Shown here piece by piece: positions 8,085 to 17,989 of a stretch of 46,050 nucleotides of DNA; position 1 is the first letter of the stretch, and each line of letters begins with the position of its first letter. The stretch comes from Bacilli bacterium (GTDB lineage Bacteria > Bacillota_I > Bacilli_A > ML615J-28 > CAG-313). Both the position numbers and the translations under genes were made by a program. The stretch is from positions 1 to 46,050 of the forward strand of contig JAFQRV010000032.1 in the NCBI GenBank assembly GCA_017409905.1, written 5' to 3'. The notes below the pieces were generated by a model. That model did not search any database. It had not been told where the DNA came from and saw only the letters and a list, made by a program, of their open reading frames with translations.

Positions 8085-8954
8085 ATGAAAGTTTACGATT
8101 CACATAGTGATATATTTTATAATTTAGCATTTAGAAAAGAAAACGATCCTTTTGGAAAATACCATTTAGATGATTTAAAAAAAGGTAATATTGTTGGGGG
8201 TATTTGGGTAGTTTATTTTGATGCTGATTTTGATGTAATTGAAGCGTATAAACGTGCTTTAGAAAAGTATGAACCATATAAAGACCAATTTGATGTAATA
8301 TATGGTTTAGAAGGATTGAGAAATGTTAAAACATTAGAAGAATTAGATACTCTTTATAAAATGGGCATTCGTCATGCTATGCTTACTTGGAATGAAGAAA
8401 ACCATTTAGCAACAGGTGCAAAAGCTAATCCAGAAAGAGGAATAACTGATTTAGGTATTGAGTTTATTAGATATATGAATGAACATGATATGATAATTGA
8501 TGTTTCACATTTAAATGAAAAGAGTTTTTATGAAGTATTAGCTCAAAAACCTAAAATTTTAATTGCATCACACTCTAATGCTTATGCCTTATCAAATCAT
8601 GTTCGTAATTTAAAGGATGAACAATTAATTGCGTTAAAGGAAGCTGGCGGAATGGTAGGAGCTGTTGCTGCAAGAAATTTTGTTAGTAAAAATAAAGAAG
8701 AACAAAATTGTAAGGGATTTGTTAAACAAATCGAATATCTTGTTAAATTTATGGGTATTGATAATGTAATGCTTGGGTTAGATATGATGAATTTCTTATC
8801 AGATTTTGATAATAGTAATCTTGATGATTTACAAAGTCATGCTGATGTGGGAAATTTAATTAAGGCATTAAAAGAAAGTGATTTTTCTAAAGAAGATATT
8901 GAAAAAATTTTATTTAAAAATTATGAAAGACTAAAAGAAAGGGTAGGAAAGTAA
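8085..8954 (+). CDS. M19 (renal dipeptidase family) membrane-type dipeptidase
   Basis: Zinc dipeptidase of peptidase family M19, whose members cleave dipeptides, often with a D-residue at the C-terminal side. Metal ligands are visible: H7 and D9 in DSHSD, E76 in YGLEG, and histidines in IIDVSHLNE and IASHSNAY. The protein is 289 residues, normal for short bacterial M19, and lacks a signal peptide. The ATG at 8085 is chosen because GGGTGA sits 4 bases upstream; an in-frame TTG at 8073 would overlap that site. It is first in an operon with two GHL10 glycosidases. Hydrolysis of L-Ala-D-Glu or other stem-peptide fragments after amidase action would fit; the substrate is inferred, not shown. Confidence 0.9.
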   Translation: MKVYDSHSDIFYNLAFRKENDPFGKYHLDDLKKGNIVGGIWVVYFDADFDVIEAYKRALEKYEPYKDQFDVIYGLEGLRNVKTLEELDTLYKMGIRHAMLTWNEENHLATGAKANPERGITDLGIEFIRYMNEHDMIIDVSHLNEKSFYEVLAQKPKILIASHSNAYALSNHVRNLKDEQLIALKEAGGMVGAVAARNFVSKNKEEQNCKGFVKQIEYLVKFMGIDNVMLGLDMMNFLSDFDNSNLDDLQSHADVGNLIKALKESDFSKEDIEKILFKNYERLKERVGK

Positions 8955-8955
8955 A

Positions 8956-11064
8956 ATGAATAAATTTATTAAAGTACTAACTACTATCGTTATTACACTT
9001 TTGTTAACAGTAGTAGTTTTTGTCCCAAAATCTGAAGCCGCAATTTCAGGAGAAAATGTATCTGAATTAAGAGGTGTTTGGGTTTCAACTGTTTCGAATA
9101 TTGATATTACAACACAAAAAGGTACAGGAGAAAAAGCAATTAAAGATTATCAAAATGTTTTACTTACAATTTTAGATAAAGTTGAAAGCACAGGATTAAA
9201 TGCTATTTTCTTCCAAATTAGACCTGCAAATGATGCATTATATGAATCAAAATATAATGTTTGGAGTGAATTTTTAGCTGGTTATGGTGTTAACCCTGGA
9301 TGGGATATGTTAAGTTGGTTTATCGAAAAAGCACATGAAAGAGGAATTGAATTACATGCTTGGCTAAATCCTTATCGTGTTACTGCTTCAAGCGTAACAA
9401 GTGGAAAGACAGCAGAAGAAATTGAACAAATCAAATTAGATTTAAGAGCTAAAACTTTAAATGTTGCGCCTAATATTGATAACCCACTAACAATTATGGA
9501 TGACGAAGAATTCCTTGGTACAGTAGTTAATGGTGCTGAAGGAAAATTAATTTTAAATCCAGCCAGAGAAAAAACAATTTCTCATATTGAAAAAACAATT
9601 TCAGAAATTATTGAAAATTATGATGTAGATGGAATTCATTTTGATGACTATTTCTATCCTAGTGGTGGTATTGAATCAAAATATGATACTGAAGACTATA
9701 ATGCATACGTAAGTGGCGGAGGAACTTTAGGCAAAGCAGATTGGCGTAGAAGTAACGTTGATAAAATGGTTGAAAGAGTGCATAATTTAATTGATGCATA
9801 CAATGTAAAAAATCCATCAAAAGCTGTTGCATTCGGTATATCTCCTGCTGCTGTTTGGGCTGCTGACAGTACTAGATGTCCAGACCGTGGTCAACCTGGT
9901 GGTATGAATGTTATTTGTGGTAGTTATAGTGCATATACAGATTTATATGCTGATACAAAAAAATGGGTTGAAGAAGAATGGTTAGATTATATTCTTCCAC
10001 AAGTTTATTATAATTATGGTGATGACTATAAAGAAATTGTAAATTGGTGGGCAAAGGTTGTTTCTAAGACTAATGTTAAGTTATATGTTGGTACAGCAAT
10101 CTATAGAGCTCCTGAATGGCAAGATGGATTGGTAGTACAAAAACAATTTGATTATTTAAATTCAACTGAATTTTTGAAAAGATATGTATCAGGATTCGTG
10201 CTATTCTCTTATAGAAATTTGGTTAGTTCAGATCAATATTTAGTGATTGCGAATAACAGTTTAAAGAATTACTGTTTAAGAGGTGCATTACATCCTACTT
10301 ATGGATTTAATGATGCCAAGGTAACTGAAAAAGTTGATGTTGAAATATATAAAACAACTACAGATTATATAATTAAATTTAATGAAGTTAAAAATGCAAA
10401 TGGATATGTAATTTATGGTGTTCCTAAAGGTACTACAGAAATTAATTTTGCAGATCCGAGCATTCCAATTAAACAAGCTTTTAACCAAACAAATAGTGGA
10501 AAAAGCAATATCATTACTGTTACTCAAAAGAGTGTGGCAAACTTTGATTTTGTTTTAAGAATATATGATTTAGATAATAATCCACATGATTATGTAATTA
10601 TTAAGTTTGATAATGCATCAGAAAATGAAGGACCAACATTTAGTCATAACATTGATACTGAAAAAGTATATAATGTTGGTGAAAACATTGTAATGTTAAT
10701 TGAAGTTGATAGCCCTGCTGAATTGCCGGTTTCTGCTCAATTACATGTATCTGTAAATGGTGGAAATTTCATGACAAACTATAATTTAGAAGATAATGGT
10801 GATGGTACATATAGCTATAAATATACAACAATTAAAGATGGTACTGTAACATTCAAGTTTATTATTAATGATGGCGATGTTGAAAAAGAAATTATTGTAG
10901 GCCCAATAACAGTTGGCAAAGGTTTAAATAACGATGGTGGTGATGGTAAAACTGATACCGATACTCCTCCAACATCTTCTATGAACTGTAATTTTGGTAC
11001 TTTAATGATTTTACCAATGATTGCTGCTTGCGGCATATTTATTTTAAGAAAGAGAGAATTCTAG
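8956..11064 (+). CDS. GHL10 (DUF187, DigH/YngK-type) surface-anchored glycosidase
   Basis: Second and intact GHL10 paralogue, 702 residues. The signal peptide is at about 1-30 (ends KSEAAIS). The TIM-barrel domain follows with RGVWVSTVSN, QIRPANDALYES, HAWLNPYR from H134, DGIHFDDYFYP from D225 and FGISPAAVW. Then come two beta-rich Ig-like regions and a C-terminal anchor (SSMNCNFG, hydrophobic helix, RKREF). By analogy with E. coli DigH, it probably cleaves glycan strands of peptidoglycan outside the cell; other exopolysaccharides cannot be excluded. It starts 1 base after the dipeptidase stop. A 41-base stretch at its 3' end is almost identical to the corresponding part of the first copy. 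Confidence 0.9.
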   Translation: MNKFIKVLTTIVITLLLTVVVFVPKSEAAISGENVSELRGVWVSTVSNIDITTQKGTGEKAIKDYQNVLLTILDKVESTGLNAIFFQIRPANDALYESKYNVWSEFLAGYGVNPGWDMLSWFIEKAHERGIELHAWLNPYRVTASSVTSGKTAEEIEQIKLDLRAKTLNVAPNIDNPLTIMDDEEFLGTVVNGAEGKLILNPAREKTISHIEKTISEIIENYDVDGIHFDDYFYPSGGIESKYDTEDYNAYVSGGGTLGKADWRRSNVDKMVERVHNLIDAYNVKNPSKAVAFGISPAAVWAADSTRCPDRGQPGGMNVICGSYSAYTDLYADTKKWVEEEWLDYILPQVYYNYGDDYKEIVNWWAKVVSKTNVKLYVGTAIYRAPEWQDGLVVQKQFDYLNSTEFLKRYVSGFVLFSYRNLVSSDQYLVIANNSLKNYCLRGALHPTYGFNDAKVTEKVDVEIYKTTTDYIIKFNEVKNANGYVIYGVPKGTTEINFADPSIPIKQAFNQTNSGKSNIITVTQKSVANFDFVLRIYDLDNNPHDYVIIKFDNASENEGPTFSHNIDTEKVYNVGENIVMLIEVDSPAELPVSAQLHVSVNGGNFMTNYNLEDNGDGTYSYKYTTIKDGTVTFKFIINDGDVEKEIIVGPITVGKGLNNDGGDGKTDTDTPPTSSMNCNFGTLMILPMIAACGIFILRKREF

Positions 11065-11066
11065 AA

Positions 11067-12362
11067 GTGAAATTACATAAATTTAATAGTAGAAATTTAG
11101 TTTACTACTATGGTAACAAAAAAGCTGTTGAGTTACCTGAATATAAATATAATGATGAAAGCATTCGTGGGGTTTGGGTATCAAATGTAGTTAACATTGA
11201 TACACCTATTATGGAAGATATTGAAAGTTATCAAGCATATTTAAAGAATATGGTAGAAGTAATTGCATCATATAATATGAATTTAATTATTTTCCAAGTA
11301 AGACCAGCAAATGATGCTTATTATAAATCTAATTTGAATCCTTGGAGTAGATTTATAACTGGAACAGAAGGCAAAGATCCTGGCTTTGATGTATTACAGT
11401 TTGTTATTGAAGAAGCTAAAAAATATAATATTGAAGTTCATGCATGGATGAATCCATATCGTGTATCTCAAGTTCCACTTGAAAAAATGGAAATGACTAA
11501 AGAAGAATACTTAGATACTTTAGCTCCTAATAACTACGCTAGACTTCATAAAGAAGACACTACTTTAGATGGAACAAATAAAGTAATATTAAAACCATCA
11601 AGTAAAAATGTTATTAAATTTGTAACTGATACTATCATGGAAGTTGTAGATAATTATGATGTAACTGGCGTTCATATTGATGATTATTTTTATCCATATT
11701 CAAAAGTTCCAAGGGAACTTGAAGAAGAAGATTATCAAGAAGCTTTAAAAGAAAATCCAGGTTTAGAATTTGATGATTGGCGAAGAAATAATGTTGATGA
11801 AATGATTGAGAGCATTCATCTTGCTATGAAAAAATCGCTTAGTAAATCTGGAAAGAAAGTTGAATTTGGTATTAGCCCTTTTGCAATCTATCGTACAAAT
11901 AAAGCTTTAAAAGAAACTGGTTGGGAAAAAGGTTCATTCCATTCTGCTGGTGTTACAGAATGCTATGCTGATTTGTATTCAGACATTTATAAGTGGATGG
12001 AGAAAGGTTGGATTGATTATGTAGTTCCTCAACTTTATTTCCCATTTGAAAGAAAAGATGTTAACTATCACGATCTTGCAAAATGGTGGAGTGAGCGTTG
12101 TTTAGAAACGAAAACTAAACTATATGCTGGACAAGCTATTTATCAATTAGGTGCTAACCAAGTATGGGCCAACCCTTTAGAAATTGATAACCAATTAAGA
12201 TTTAATCAATTATATCCAAATATATTAGGTACTATCTTCTTTACTTATCACGATTTAGTACCTGGTCGTAATGCTGTAAAAGATGCTGGAATTGCTCTTT
12301 TAAAAGCTCGTTGGAATAGTAAAAAAATTGAAGAAAAAATGGCTGAAAGCCTTAAAAAATAA
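11067..12362 (+). CDS. GHL10 (DUF187) glycosidase without signal peptide, likely cytoplasmic
   Basis: Third GHL10 paralogue, 431 residues from the GTG at 11067. The barrel motifs are intact: RGVWVSNVVN, QVRPANDAYYKS, HAWMNPYR from H125, GVHIDDYFYPY with D205-D206, and FGISPFAIY. It has neither the signal peptide nor the Ig-like domains and C-terminal anchor of the other copies, so it should act in the cytoplasm on imported glycan fragments. A longer in-frame TTG start at 11028 would overlap the upstream gene by 37 bases and adds no membrane segment; GTG 2 bases after the upstream stop is preferred, although the ribosome-binding site is weak. It is the last gene of its operon, with a terminator directly after it. 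Confidence 0.85.
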   Translation: MKLHKFNSRNLVYYYGNKKAVELPEYKYNDESIRGVWVSNVVNIDTPIMEDIESYQAYLKNMVEVIASYNMNLIIFQVRPANDAYYKSNLNPWSRFITGTEGKDPGFDVLQFVIEEAKKYNIEVHAWMNPYRVSQVPLEKMEMTKEEYLDTLAPNNYARLHKEDTTLDGTNKVILKPSSKNVIKFVTDTIMEVVDNYDVTGVHIDDYFYPYSKVPRELEEEDYQEALKENPGLEFDDWRRNNVDEMIESIHLAMKKSLSKSGKKVEFGISPFAIYRTNKALKETGWEKGSFHSAGVTECYADLYSDIYKWMEKGWIDYVVPQLYFPFERKDVNYHDLAKWWSERCLETKTKLYAGQAIYQLGANQVWANPLEIDNQLRFNQLYPNILGTIFFTYHDLVPGRNAVKDAGIALLKARWNSKKIEEKMAESLKK

Positions 12363-12390
12363 GAGATTTCAATTGAAATCTCTTTTTATT
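12361..12390 (+). terminator. Intrinsic terminator of the 8085-12362 operon
   Basis: AAGAGATTTC and GAAATCTCTT form a perfect 10-bp stem with an AATT loop, followed by a T tract; the stem begins within the stop codon. Confidence 0.85.
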
Positions 12391-12402
12391 TTAATTTGAA
12401 AA

Positions 12403-12416
12403 TGAAAGCGCTACAA
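12403..12416 (+). promoter_or_regulatory. cre-like operator upstream of the GH20/transport operon
   Basis: TGAAAGCGCTACAA matches the catabolite-responsive element consensus TGWAARCGYTWNCA at all but one position. It ends 18 bases upstream of the -35 box. It could be bound by CcpA or by another LacI-family regulator; no regulator gene lies in the window. Confidence 0.55.
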
Positions 12417-12434
12417 TTTTCATTAATGTTTCGT

Positions 12435-12463
12435 TTGAAATTGGTACTCTGTTGTGGTATAAT
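12435..12463 (+). promoter_or_regulatory. Promoter of the 12506-33582 operon
   Basis: TTGAAA at 12435-12440 and TATAAT at 12458-12463 are 17 bases apart, with TGG before the -10. A strong Shine-Dalgarno (AAAGGAGG, 12491-12498) precedes the ATG at 12506. Genes from here to 33582 are spaced by at most about 22 bases. Confidence 0.78.
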
Positions 12464-12505
12464 AAGATGATAGTATGGACAATTGTCACTAAAGGAGGTA
12501 AGTAT

Positions 12506-14362
12506 ATGAAATCGTTAATTCCCATATGCAAAGAATTAAAGTATCATAATTCAGAAAAAAAACGATATTTAGACATAGCTGCCTGCCAGACAATTGATTA
12601 TACTTCTTTTTTTGATGAAAGGTTGGAAGCGCTTGCGGAAATTATAGTAGATTCGTATGTTTCTGATAAGCGTAATGGTTTAATTACTTTTAAATATCAA
12701 AAATTAGGAAGTGAAGCTTACTGTTTATCCATTCGGGAAAAAAGAGTGGTAATAAAAGCAGAAGATTTAAATGGATGTTATTATGCTTTAATTACTTTGA
12801 AACAGTTGGCGAAAAAATATCATGGTTTAATTCCCGAAATGACAATTAAGGATTCTCCTGATTTAAGAATTAGGGGTTTCCATTATGACATAAGTAGGTC
12901 AAAAGTACCGACAGTTAAAACAGTTTATGAGTTAATTGATCTCTTAGCAGATTTAAAATACAATCATTTAGAGTTATATGTAGAAGGTTTCTCTTTTGAA
13001 TATCAGAGTATGCCTTTTGTAAATAAAGACAAAAATTATATAAGTGTTAATGAATACAAACAAATAGAAAAATATGCGAATGATCACTTTATAGATTTAG
13101 TGCCTAACCAAAATGGTTTTGGACATATGACAGAGTGGTTAAAGTTAGACGAATTTAAAGACTTAGCAAATGTTGACGGTTTATTCTACATGTGGGGAAG
13201 CAATAGATATTATTCAACATTAGATCCGACAAATGAAGAAAGTTATAAGTTAGTAAAACAAATGTATGATGATATGCTTCCACACTCAAATTCTTCGTAC
13301 TTCAATATGGATTTTGATGAGCCTTATGAATTAGGTCATGGTAAATCAAAAGAAGCTTGTGAATTGTACGGCAAAGAAATAGTGTATACAAATTATTTTA
13401 ATAAACTTGCTAGTGTTACAAAGAGTTATGGTAAAAGACCTATGATTTGGGGAGATGTAATAATTCATCATCCTAAAGCCATTAAAACTCTTGATCCAGA
13501 TGCAATTTTATTAGATTGGGGTTATACAGACAGTTACCCATTCTTAAAAAATGCAGAAATGTTAAAGAAATTAAAAAGACCATTTATTACAGCACCAGGT
13601 ACATCAACATGGTCTGCTGTAACCGCAAAGTATACAGAAATGCTTGGCTCTGTCAAGAATGCCGCGGAAGCTGCGTATAGATATGGAGGTCTTGGAATTA
13701 TTTTAACGGATTGGGGAGATTTTGGTCACTTACAATATCTGCCATTTAGTTTACCAGGAATTGTATATACTTCATTACTTTCTTGGAATTACAATAGTAC
13801 AAGCATTCATCACATAAAAGAATGTTTAACAGACTTGTTAGAAAGTGAGTATTTAGCTAAGATGATAATTGAGATGTCTAATTATCACTTGAACGAAGAA
13901 CATTATAGAGATTATTCCACTAAGTTATTTAATCCGATAACTAATGCAGAATTAGTTCAAACAGAAAGTGACTTACTTGAAGTATTTAAACGAAAATGTT
14001 ACTACAATTTACTTACTGATGATGAATATAAATATCATGAAAAATATTTAAATCATCTAAAAGAAAAATTAAATTTAGATGATTCATGTTCACTTATACA
14101 TCAAGAACTTAATAATGCATACTTATTATTAGAAGCATTACTTGATGTTCAAAAATTTTTAAAGGGTTGTATGAATCAAAAATGTGATTTAGAAACATAT
14201 GATTTGATTAATACAAAACTAGAAAAATATTTAAATACCCATTATAAACTTTGGTGTGCTAGAAACAAAGAACCGGGATTTGTTTATAGTTCATTAAGAA
14301 TTGAAAGATTAAAAAACTGTTTAGAAATGTTAAAGAAAGAGGCAACTAATTATGAAATATAA
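12506..14362 (+). CDS. GH20-type beta-N-acetylhexosaminidase, cytoplasmic
   Basis: Glycosidase related to family 20, whose members release terminal N-acetylhexosamine by substrate-assisted catalysis. Residues 1-110 form the small N-terminal alpha/beta domain typical of GH20. The barrel starts near RGFHYDISRSKVP. NMDFDEPYELGHG carries the expected catalytic Asp-Glu pair, D271-E272, and TDWGDFGH lies near the end of the barrel. A helical extension follows. The 618-residue protein has no signal peptide, so its substrate must be imported. ATG at 12506 is chosen for the adjacent AAAGGAGG; an in-frame ATG at 12452 lies within the promoter. First gene of the large transport operon, so probably processing of imported GlcNAc-containing oligosaccharide. 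Confidence 0.83.
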   Translation: MKSLIPICKELKYHNSEKKRYLDIAACQTIDYTSFFDERLEALAEIIVDSYVSDKRNGLITFKYQKLGSEAYCLSIREKRVVIKAEDLNGCYYALITLKQLAKKYHGLIPEMTIKDSPDLRIRGFHYDISRSKVPTVKTVYELIDLLADLKYNHLELYVEGFSFEYQSMPFVNKDKNYISVNEYKQIEKYANDHFIDLVPNQNGFGHMTEWLKLDEFKDLANVDGLFYMWGSNRYYSTLDPTNEESYKLVKQMYDDMLPHSNSSYFNMDFDEPYELGHGKSKEACELYGKEIVYTNYFNKLASVTKSYGKRPMIWGDVIIHHPKAIKTLDPDAILLDWGYTDSYPFLKNAEMLKKLKRPFITAPGTSTWSAVTAKYTEMLGSVKNAAEAAYRYGGLGIILTDWGDFGHLQYLPFSLPGIVYTSLLSWNYNSTSIHHIKECLTDLLESEYLAKMIIEMSNYHLNEEHYRDYSTKLFNPITNAELVQTESDLLEVFKRKCYYNLLTDDEYKYHEKYLNHLKEKLNLDDSCSLIHQELNNAYLLLEALLDVQKFLKGCMNQKCDLETYDLINTKLEKYLNTHYKLWCARNKEPGFVYSSLRIERLKNCLEMLKKEATNYEI

Positions 14363-17300
14363 AAAACTGATTACCTTTGCTATAGTAGTTTTAGTTGTAG
14401 TTGCAGTATTCATTTTAATCGGTCAAATTAACAAAAAAGAACCGCTTGATTTTACTTATAATCATTCAAGTTCAATTGTTAATGGAATTGAAACAGGTGA
14501 CTACTCAACATACAAAAAAAATACTGGGCAACAAGTAGTTAATCCTACTCTTACACAAGAAGAAGCAGAAGGGTTAATTAAGAAAGCTTATGAATATTCT
14601 GCTTTATCTGGAACAGGAATTCTTGTTGAAAGATATAATGTAGACTTTACAAATAAAAAGCTTGAAATTAATGCTGATGGTGAATATTTATTTATAAATG
14701 ACCAAGGTGCTGTTACATGGACATTCAATGTTCCAAAAGCTGGTTTCTACAATTTAAAATTAGAATATGTTACTACTACATTACAAAGTAAATCATCTTC
14801 AATTGAAAGAAAGATGGTTATCGTAGTTGATCCAGCAAGCCAAGAAGAATTTAATAGACTTGCAACTACTTATGTAGAATTTAAAGAACTAGTTTCAACA
14901 GAAGATTATGCAAAAGCTAGCATTGTAGATAAGATGTCAAAAGTACAAACTTTATTTACTACTTTACTTACTGCTGAAGGAAAAGCAAATGCAGCAGAAT
15001 TAGCTGCAAAATATACACGTGTTGGTTTTGTAAATGAATCTTATGATGAAAATATGTCTAATCAAAGTTATGTATTCTCAAGAGTTTGGAAAGGTGACAC
15101 AGGAACTTTGAAAGAAGTTGAAAGTGATTATGACTCTAAGCATATGACTTTAAATGTAATGCCTGATACTTCTGGTAATGACGTTAAACCTTCACAAGTT
15201 GAAGTTGAATATCAACAAATTACAAGTTATCTCTCAGATTACATGGGTTATGTTACAGAACCTTATCAATATTATTTTGAACAAGGTGAAAATACAATCA
15301 CATTAAGTTCTGTAAAAGAATTTATTTTATTAAAAAATATAGGAATTGTAGAAGTAGATACTACTCCAACTTATAGTCAATATTTAGATAATTTAGCTAA
15401 ACAAGGTTTAACTGATCAACAAACTAAGACTTATAGTTACCGTATTGAAGGTGAAGCTTGCACATATACATCAAGTCCTACTTTATATCCAATTACAGAC
15501 AGAACAAGTTCAAATACTTATCCATATAGTGTTAAAAATACTAAATTAAATAGTATTGGTGGCGATAGTTGGAAAGTATTAGGTGACTGGATTGTTTGGG
15601 ACTTCTATATTGAAGAAGATGGTTTCTATAATATTTCAATGCGTGCTAGACAAAATCTAGTTCGTGGTATGTATTCACATCGTATGGTATATATTGACAA
15701 TGAAATTCCATTCGAAGAATTAAAATCTACAGTATTTGCATTCTCAAGCGATTGGCAAAATGTTACTTTAGGTTCTAATGAAGAAGAAGGTAGTGCTTTC
15801 AAATTTTATTTAAAAAAGGGTTGGCACTCAATTAAGATGGAAGTTACATTAGGTATATATGGTGAATTAGTAGAAGAACTTGAAAATGTTACTCAAGATT
15901 TAAATGCTTTATACTTAAACATTATCAAATATACAACTGCATCTCCAGATACAAACCGTGACTATCAATTAACAAAAATGGAAGATTTAAACTTAAATGC
16001 TAGATTAAAAGATGCACACGATAGATTAGTAAAATTATCAAGTGCTATTGCAAGAATATCAAGTAAAAACAGCGATAAAGAAGATCCAGTAGGTGATGGT
16101 GAAATTTATAAAGATGGTAAGAGTGATAAGACAGGGGTTATTGATACTATTGTTGAACAAATTGAATTATTCTTAGAATTATCAAAGAAAGTTACTCAAC
16201 AATTAGGTTCATTTAGTACTAATATTTCATCTCTAGGTACATTACTTTCTACACTTCGTGAATTCCCATTAACATTAGACTATTTAGTAGTTTATTCTGC
16301 CGATTCAGATTATAAATTACCAAAAGCTAATGAAGGTTTCTTTAAATCATTATGGAACTCAATCGCAAGTTTCTATTATTCATTTATAATTGACTATTCT
16401 GAAATTGGTACAACAATTGAAGGAAATGAAGATTTAGAAAATATTACTATCGATGTTTGGATGACATTAGGTCGTGACCAAGCTAACGTAATTAGAAAAT
16501 TAATTGACCAAAACTTTAATACATATTTAGAAGAGTCGGGAGCTAAGATAAATGGCAAAGTGCCAGGCAAAGATGTTCACGTATCAGTTAACTTAAAACT
16601 AACTGGTACAGACGTATTACTAAAAGCTGCTCTTGCTGGTGTTGGTCCTGACGTAGCAATTAACGTTGATTCTGGTTTACCAGTAAACTATGGTTTACGT
16701 TTTGCAACATTAGACTTAGCTGCTGAATTTGGCGAAGATTATTGGCAACATGTTAATAAATATTTCTTACCAAGTACTATTAGACAATTCACATTCAATG
16801 GTTCTACATATGCTTTACCTGAAAAACAAAATTATATGATGATGTTCGTGAGAACTGATATTATGGAAGACTTATACGGTGATGCTTGGGAATCAATGGT
16901 TCCAAGAACATGGGAAGATGTATTATCAATCATGACTGATTTACAAACAAATTCATTACAATTCTATCTACCAGTAAATGATGCTGGTGCTAATGCATTA
17001 AACCCTGCATTCGTATCAATGCTATATCAAAGAGGTGGAAAATTATATTCTGATGATGCTAAAGAAACAGGTTTATTAAGCAATGAAGCAATGGATACAT
17101 TTGAATATTGGACAGATTTCTATACTAAATATTCATTCCCTAAATCTGCATCATTCATTAACCGTTTCCGTTCTGGTGAAATGCCATTAGGTATTTCTTA
17201 TTATGAAATGTATAATACTTTAGCAGTATTTGCTCCTGAAATTCGTGGTAACTGGGCATTCTATCCAATTCCTGGTACTGAAATTACAATTAATAATGCA

Positions 17301-17975
17301 GCAGAAGATGATTATGGATTAAGAAATAATGTTCCTGAAGCTGATAGATATCCTTATACTGTAGTTGACCATACTTCAGTAGCTAGTGGTACTGCTGCTA
17401 TCATGATTGCTAAAAATGCTCAAAGAGATGCTGATAAGAAATATGCTTCTTGGGAATTCTTAAAATGGTGGACAGGTTCTATCCAAGATGAATTCGGAAA
17501 AGAAATGGAAGGTATCTTAGGTAGTTCTGCTCGTCATGCTACTGCAAACTATGAATCATTCGTTCAACTTGCATGGCCTAAAGCTGACCAAGAACAATTA
17601 TTAAAACAATGGGGTTATGGAGACTTTGATCCATATAATGTTCAAACAGGTGTAACTAACTACATCGCAGCTGATGACCCTAATAACTTCTACTTAAAAG
17701 TTAAAAATATTAGTGTTCCAGGATCAACATTTGGAACTGAATATTTAAATAAAGATGCCTATAGTTATGATAAGATAAGCGACACTTATTATCATGTATA
17801 TGGCGTTCGTGAAATACCACAAATTGCCGGTTCATATATCACAGGTCGTGAAATTGAAAATGCATACCGTGCAGTTATTAATAACAATTATAATGCAAAA
17901 GAAACATTATATAGTTATGCTCAAAATATTAACAATGAAATTGACCGTAAGCGTAGCGAGTTCAATTTAGACTAA
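14352..17975 (+). CDS. Giant membrane-anchored extracellular solute-binding protein of an ABC importer
   Basis: Sugar-capturing component for the adjacent permeases. Residues 7-26 form an N-terminal membrane anchor with no lipobox cysteine. Residues about 60-690 hold two carbohydrate-binding-like beta domains (YRIEGEACTYTSS; GDWIVWDFYIEEDGFYNIS) with helical linkers. Residues about 695-1130 form a family 1 solute-binding domain (ITIDVWMTLGRDQANVI, ALAGVGPDVAINV, NYMMMFVRTDIM, WEFLKWWT). At 1207 residues it is almost three times a usual binding protein. It overlaps the GH20 stop by 11 bases and is followed at once by two permease genes. The ligand is unknown; the neighbours suggest a peptidoglycan-derived glycan. 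A second, ordinary-sized binding protein is at 38092. Confidence 0.87.
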   Translation: MKYKKLITFAIVVLVVVAVFILIGQINKKEPLDFTYNHSSSIVNGIETGDYSTYKKNTGQQVVNPTLTQEEAEGLIKKAYEYSALSGTGILVERYNVDFTNKKLEINADGEYLFINDQGAVTWTFNVPKAGFYNLKLEYVTTTLQSKSSSIERKMVIVVDPASQEEFNRLATTYVEFKELVSTEDYAKASIVDKMSKVQTLFTTLLTAEGKANAAELAAKYTRVGFVNESYDENMSNQSYVFSRVWKGDTGTLKEVESDYDSKHMTLNVMPDTSGNDVKPSQVEVEYQQITSYLSDYMGYVTEPYQYYFEQGENTITLSSVKEFILLKNIGIVEVDTTPTYSQYLDNLAKQGLTDQQTKTYSYRIEGEACTYTSSPTLYPITDRTSSNTYPYSVKNTKLNSIGGDSWKVLGDWIVWDFYIEEDGFYNISMRARQNLVRGMYSHRMVYIDNEIPFEELKSTVFAFSSDWQNVTLGSNEEEGSAFKFYLKKGWHSIKMEVTLGIYGELVEELENVTQDLNALYLNIIKYTTASPDTNRDYQLTKMEDLNLNARLKDAHDRLVKLSSAIARISSKNSDKEDPVGDGEIYKDGKSDKTGVIDTIVEQIELFLELSKKVTQQLGSFSTNISSLGTLLSTLREFPLTLDYLVVYSADSDYKLPKANEGFFKSLWNSIASFYYSFIIDYSEIGTTIEGNEDLENITIDVWMTLGRDQANVIRKLIDQNFNTYLEESGAKINGKVPGKDVHVSVNLKLTGTDVLLKAALAGVGPDVAINVDSGLPVNYGLRFATLDLAAEFGEDYWQHVNKYFLPSTIRQFTFNGSTYALPEKQNYMMMFVRTDIMEDLYGDAWESMVPRTWEDVLSIMTDLQTNSLQFYLPVNDAGANALNPAFVSMLYQRGGKLYSDDAKETGLLSNEAMDTFEYWTDFYTKYSFPKSASFINRFRSGEMPLGISYYEMYNTLAVFAPEIRGNWAFYPIPGTEITINNAAEDDYGLRNNVPEADRYPYTVVDHTSVASGTAAIMIAKNAQRDADKKYASWEFLKWWTGSIQDEFGKEMEGILGSSARHATANYESFVQLAWPKADQEQLLKQWGYGDFDPYNVQTGVTNYIAADDPNNFYLKVKNISVPGSTFGTEYLNKDAYSYDKISDTYYHVYGVREIPQIAGSYITGREIENAYRAVINNNYNAKETLYSYAQNINNEIDRKRSEFNLD

Positions 17976-17989
17976 TAAGGAGGTAAAAA

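Noticed and set aside
10815-11036. Minus-strand open frames opposite the GHL10, NagPA and transporter genes
   Set aside because: They lie wholly within well-supported + strand genes, lack ribosome-binding sites, and their sequences are complements of repetitive coding DNA.
11028-11066. TTG start for the third GHL10 gene inside the preceding gene
   Set aside because: No ribosome-binding site, 37-base overlap, and the added residues resemble only a shadow of the upstream coding sequence; GTG at 11067 follows the stop directly.
12452-12505. Upstream in-frame ATG for the GH20 gene
   Set aside because: It lies inside the promoter, upstream of the -10 box; the ATG at 12506 has an excellent ribosome-binding site.
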